This document shows positions 6,382 through 6,780 of a DNA stretch of 6,780 nt, one piece after another; position 1 is the first letter of the stretch, and every line of letters starts with the position of its first letter. The stretch is taken from NCBI GenBank assembly GCA_009920225.1, contig RGAJ01000096.1, positions 1 through 6,780 of the forward strand, read 5' to 3'. The translations under genes and the position numbers were made by a program. A model generated the notes under the pieces. It had not been told where the DNA came from. It was given only the letters and a program-made list of their open reading frames with translations, and did not search any database. The stretch is from Paracoccaceae bacterium. GTDB lineage: Bacteria > Pseudomonadota > Alphaproteobacteria > Rhodobacterales > Rhodobacteraceae.

Positions 6382-6780
6382 ATGGTTACCATTAATGTCC
6401 CAAACGCGCTTTTCGCGAATGGATATTACACGGAATATCACCATACGGATCAAACCCCGTTTGATGCGACGTTGATCGCGGCTGTCAAACTTGATCGCTT
6501 TTTTATTGAGCTTAGCCACGATCCAAACAATGGGTCCTTGCCAACACCAACTTTGATCAGCTCGGGGATGATATCATTTAACGATGATGGCACAGTTGCC
6601 GACAATGCGACGCTTGATGGTCAAAGCTTTGACGATCTGAGTTCCGCACATATCGAACCGATGACAGGCACCGAAATTGGCGTGGGCGATTTCACGGCAA
6701 CCACAGATACAGGACAAACATGGACACTTGCGGTTTATCCGCGATTGATCGGGCTTCGGTTTGACAGTTATCAAGGCACG
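6382..6780 (+). CDS. Unrecognised acidic protein, N-terminal part (3' end outside window)
   Basis: An uninterrupted frame of 133 codons begins with the ATG at 6382 and is still open at the window edge. It is bounded upstream by an in-frame TAG at 6367; AGGA at 6368-6371 is a possible but distant ribosome binding site (10 nt). The visible part has 17 Asp/Glu against 4 Lys/Arg, no cysteine, and is rich in Thr, Gly and Asn, with segments such as SFNDDGTVADNATLDG (65-80) and GDFTATTDTGQTWTL (102-116) that suggest beta-strands. There is no signal peptide or membrane segment at the N terminus. Such composition is common in roseobacter surface or secreted proteins (for example type I-secreted or Hint-domain proteins, whose export signal is C-terminal), but no domain can be identified, so this is only a suggestion. 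Coding character is supported by the sensible composition and the long open frame. Confidence 0.65.
   Translation, partial: MVTINVPNALFANGYYTEYHHTDQTPFDATLIAAVKLDRFFIELSHDPNNGSLPTPTLISSGMISFNDDGTVADNATLDGQSFDDLSSAHIEPMTGTEIGVGDFTATTDTGQTWTLAVYPRLIGLRFDSYQGT

Noticed and set aside
6226..6519. 97-residue minus-strand open frame
   Set aside because: It overlaps the start of the better-supported plus-strand gene at 6382, has no recognisable domain and no clear ribosome binding site.

Overview
The window looks like chromosomal DNA from a marine Rhodobacteraceae bacterium (Roseobacter group, Alphaproteobacteria). The reasons are the order chvI-chvG-hprK divergent from pckA, the short HPr-kinase type lacking the usual N-terminal domain, and close recognisable matches to alphaproteobacterial ChvI and PckA. 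The base composition appears nearer 50% GC than the 60-65% of many relatives, which would fit a lower-GC roseobacter; this was judged by eye and not computed.

Layout. Positions 1-2759 (minus strand) hold a tight operon read right to left: chvI (response regulator), chvG (sensor histidine kinase, 4 bp later) and hprK (HPr kinase, overlapping chvG by GTGA and running off the left edge). A 368-bp intergenic region (2760-3127) holds the divergent control region. It carries three tandem copies of TTGCGCTAAC, which look like LacI-family operators for pckA, followed by a GC-rich, possibly folded leader. pckA (3128-4726, plus) is complete and is followed by a symmetric terminator. Convergent to it is a small exported DsrE-like gene (4798-5252, minus) broken by a -1 frameshift at a five-A tract. 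Divergent from that is a 7-TM DUF1624 / heparan-alpha-glucosaminide N-acetyltransferase-like membrane protein (5349-6059, plus). A 322-bp stretch with no convincing gene, but with a 10-bp-stem hairpin, precedes an unrecognised acidic, cysteine-free protein that starts at 6382 and runs off the right edge.

How the genes fit together. ChvG/ChvI is an envelope and acid-stress two-component system in alphaproteobacteria. HprK acts on the HPr of a regulatory (nitrogen-type or incomplete) phosphotransferase system. PckA commits oxaloacetate to gluconeogenesis. Together they form a conserved envelope/carbon-status control locus. The right third is less conserved accessory sequence. I do not see a clearly new multi-gene system. 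The points most worth a second look are the triple operator array before pckA, the frameshift in the exported DsrE-like gene, and the unidentified acidic protein at the right edge.
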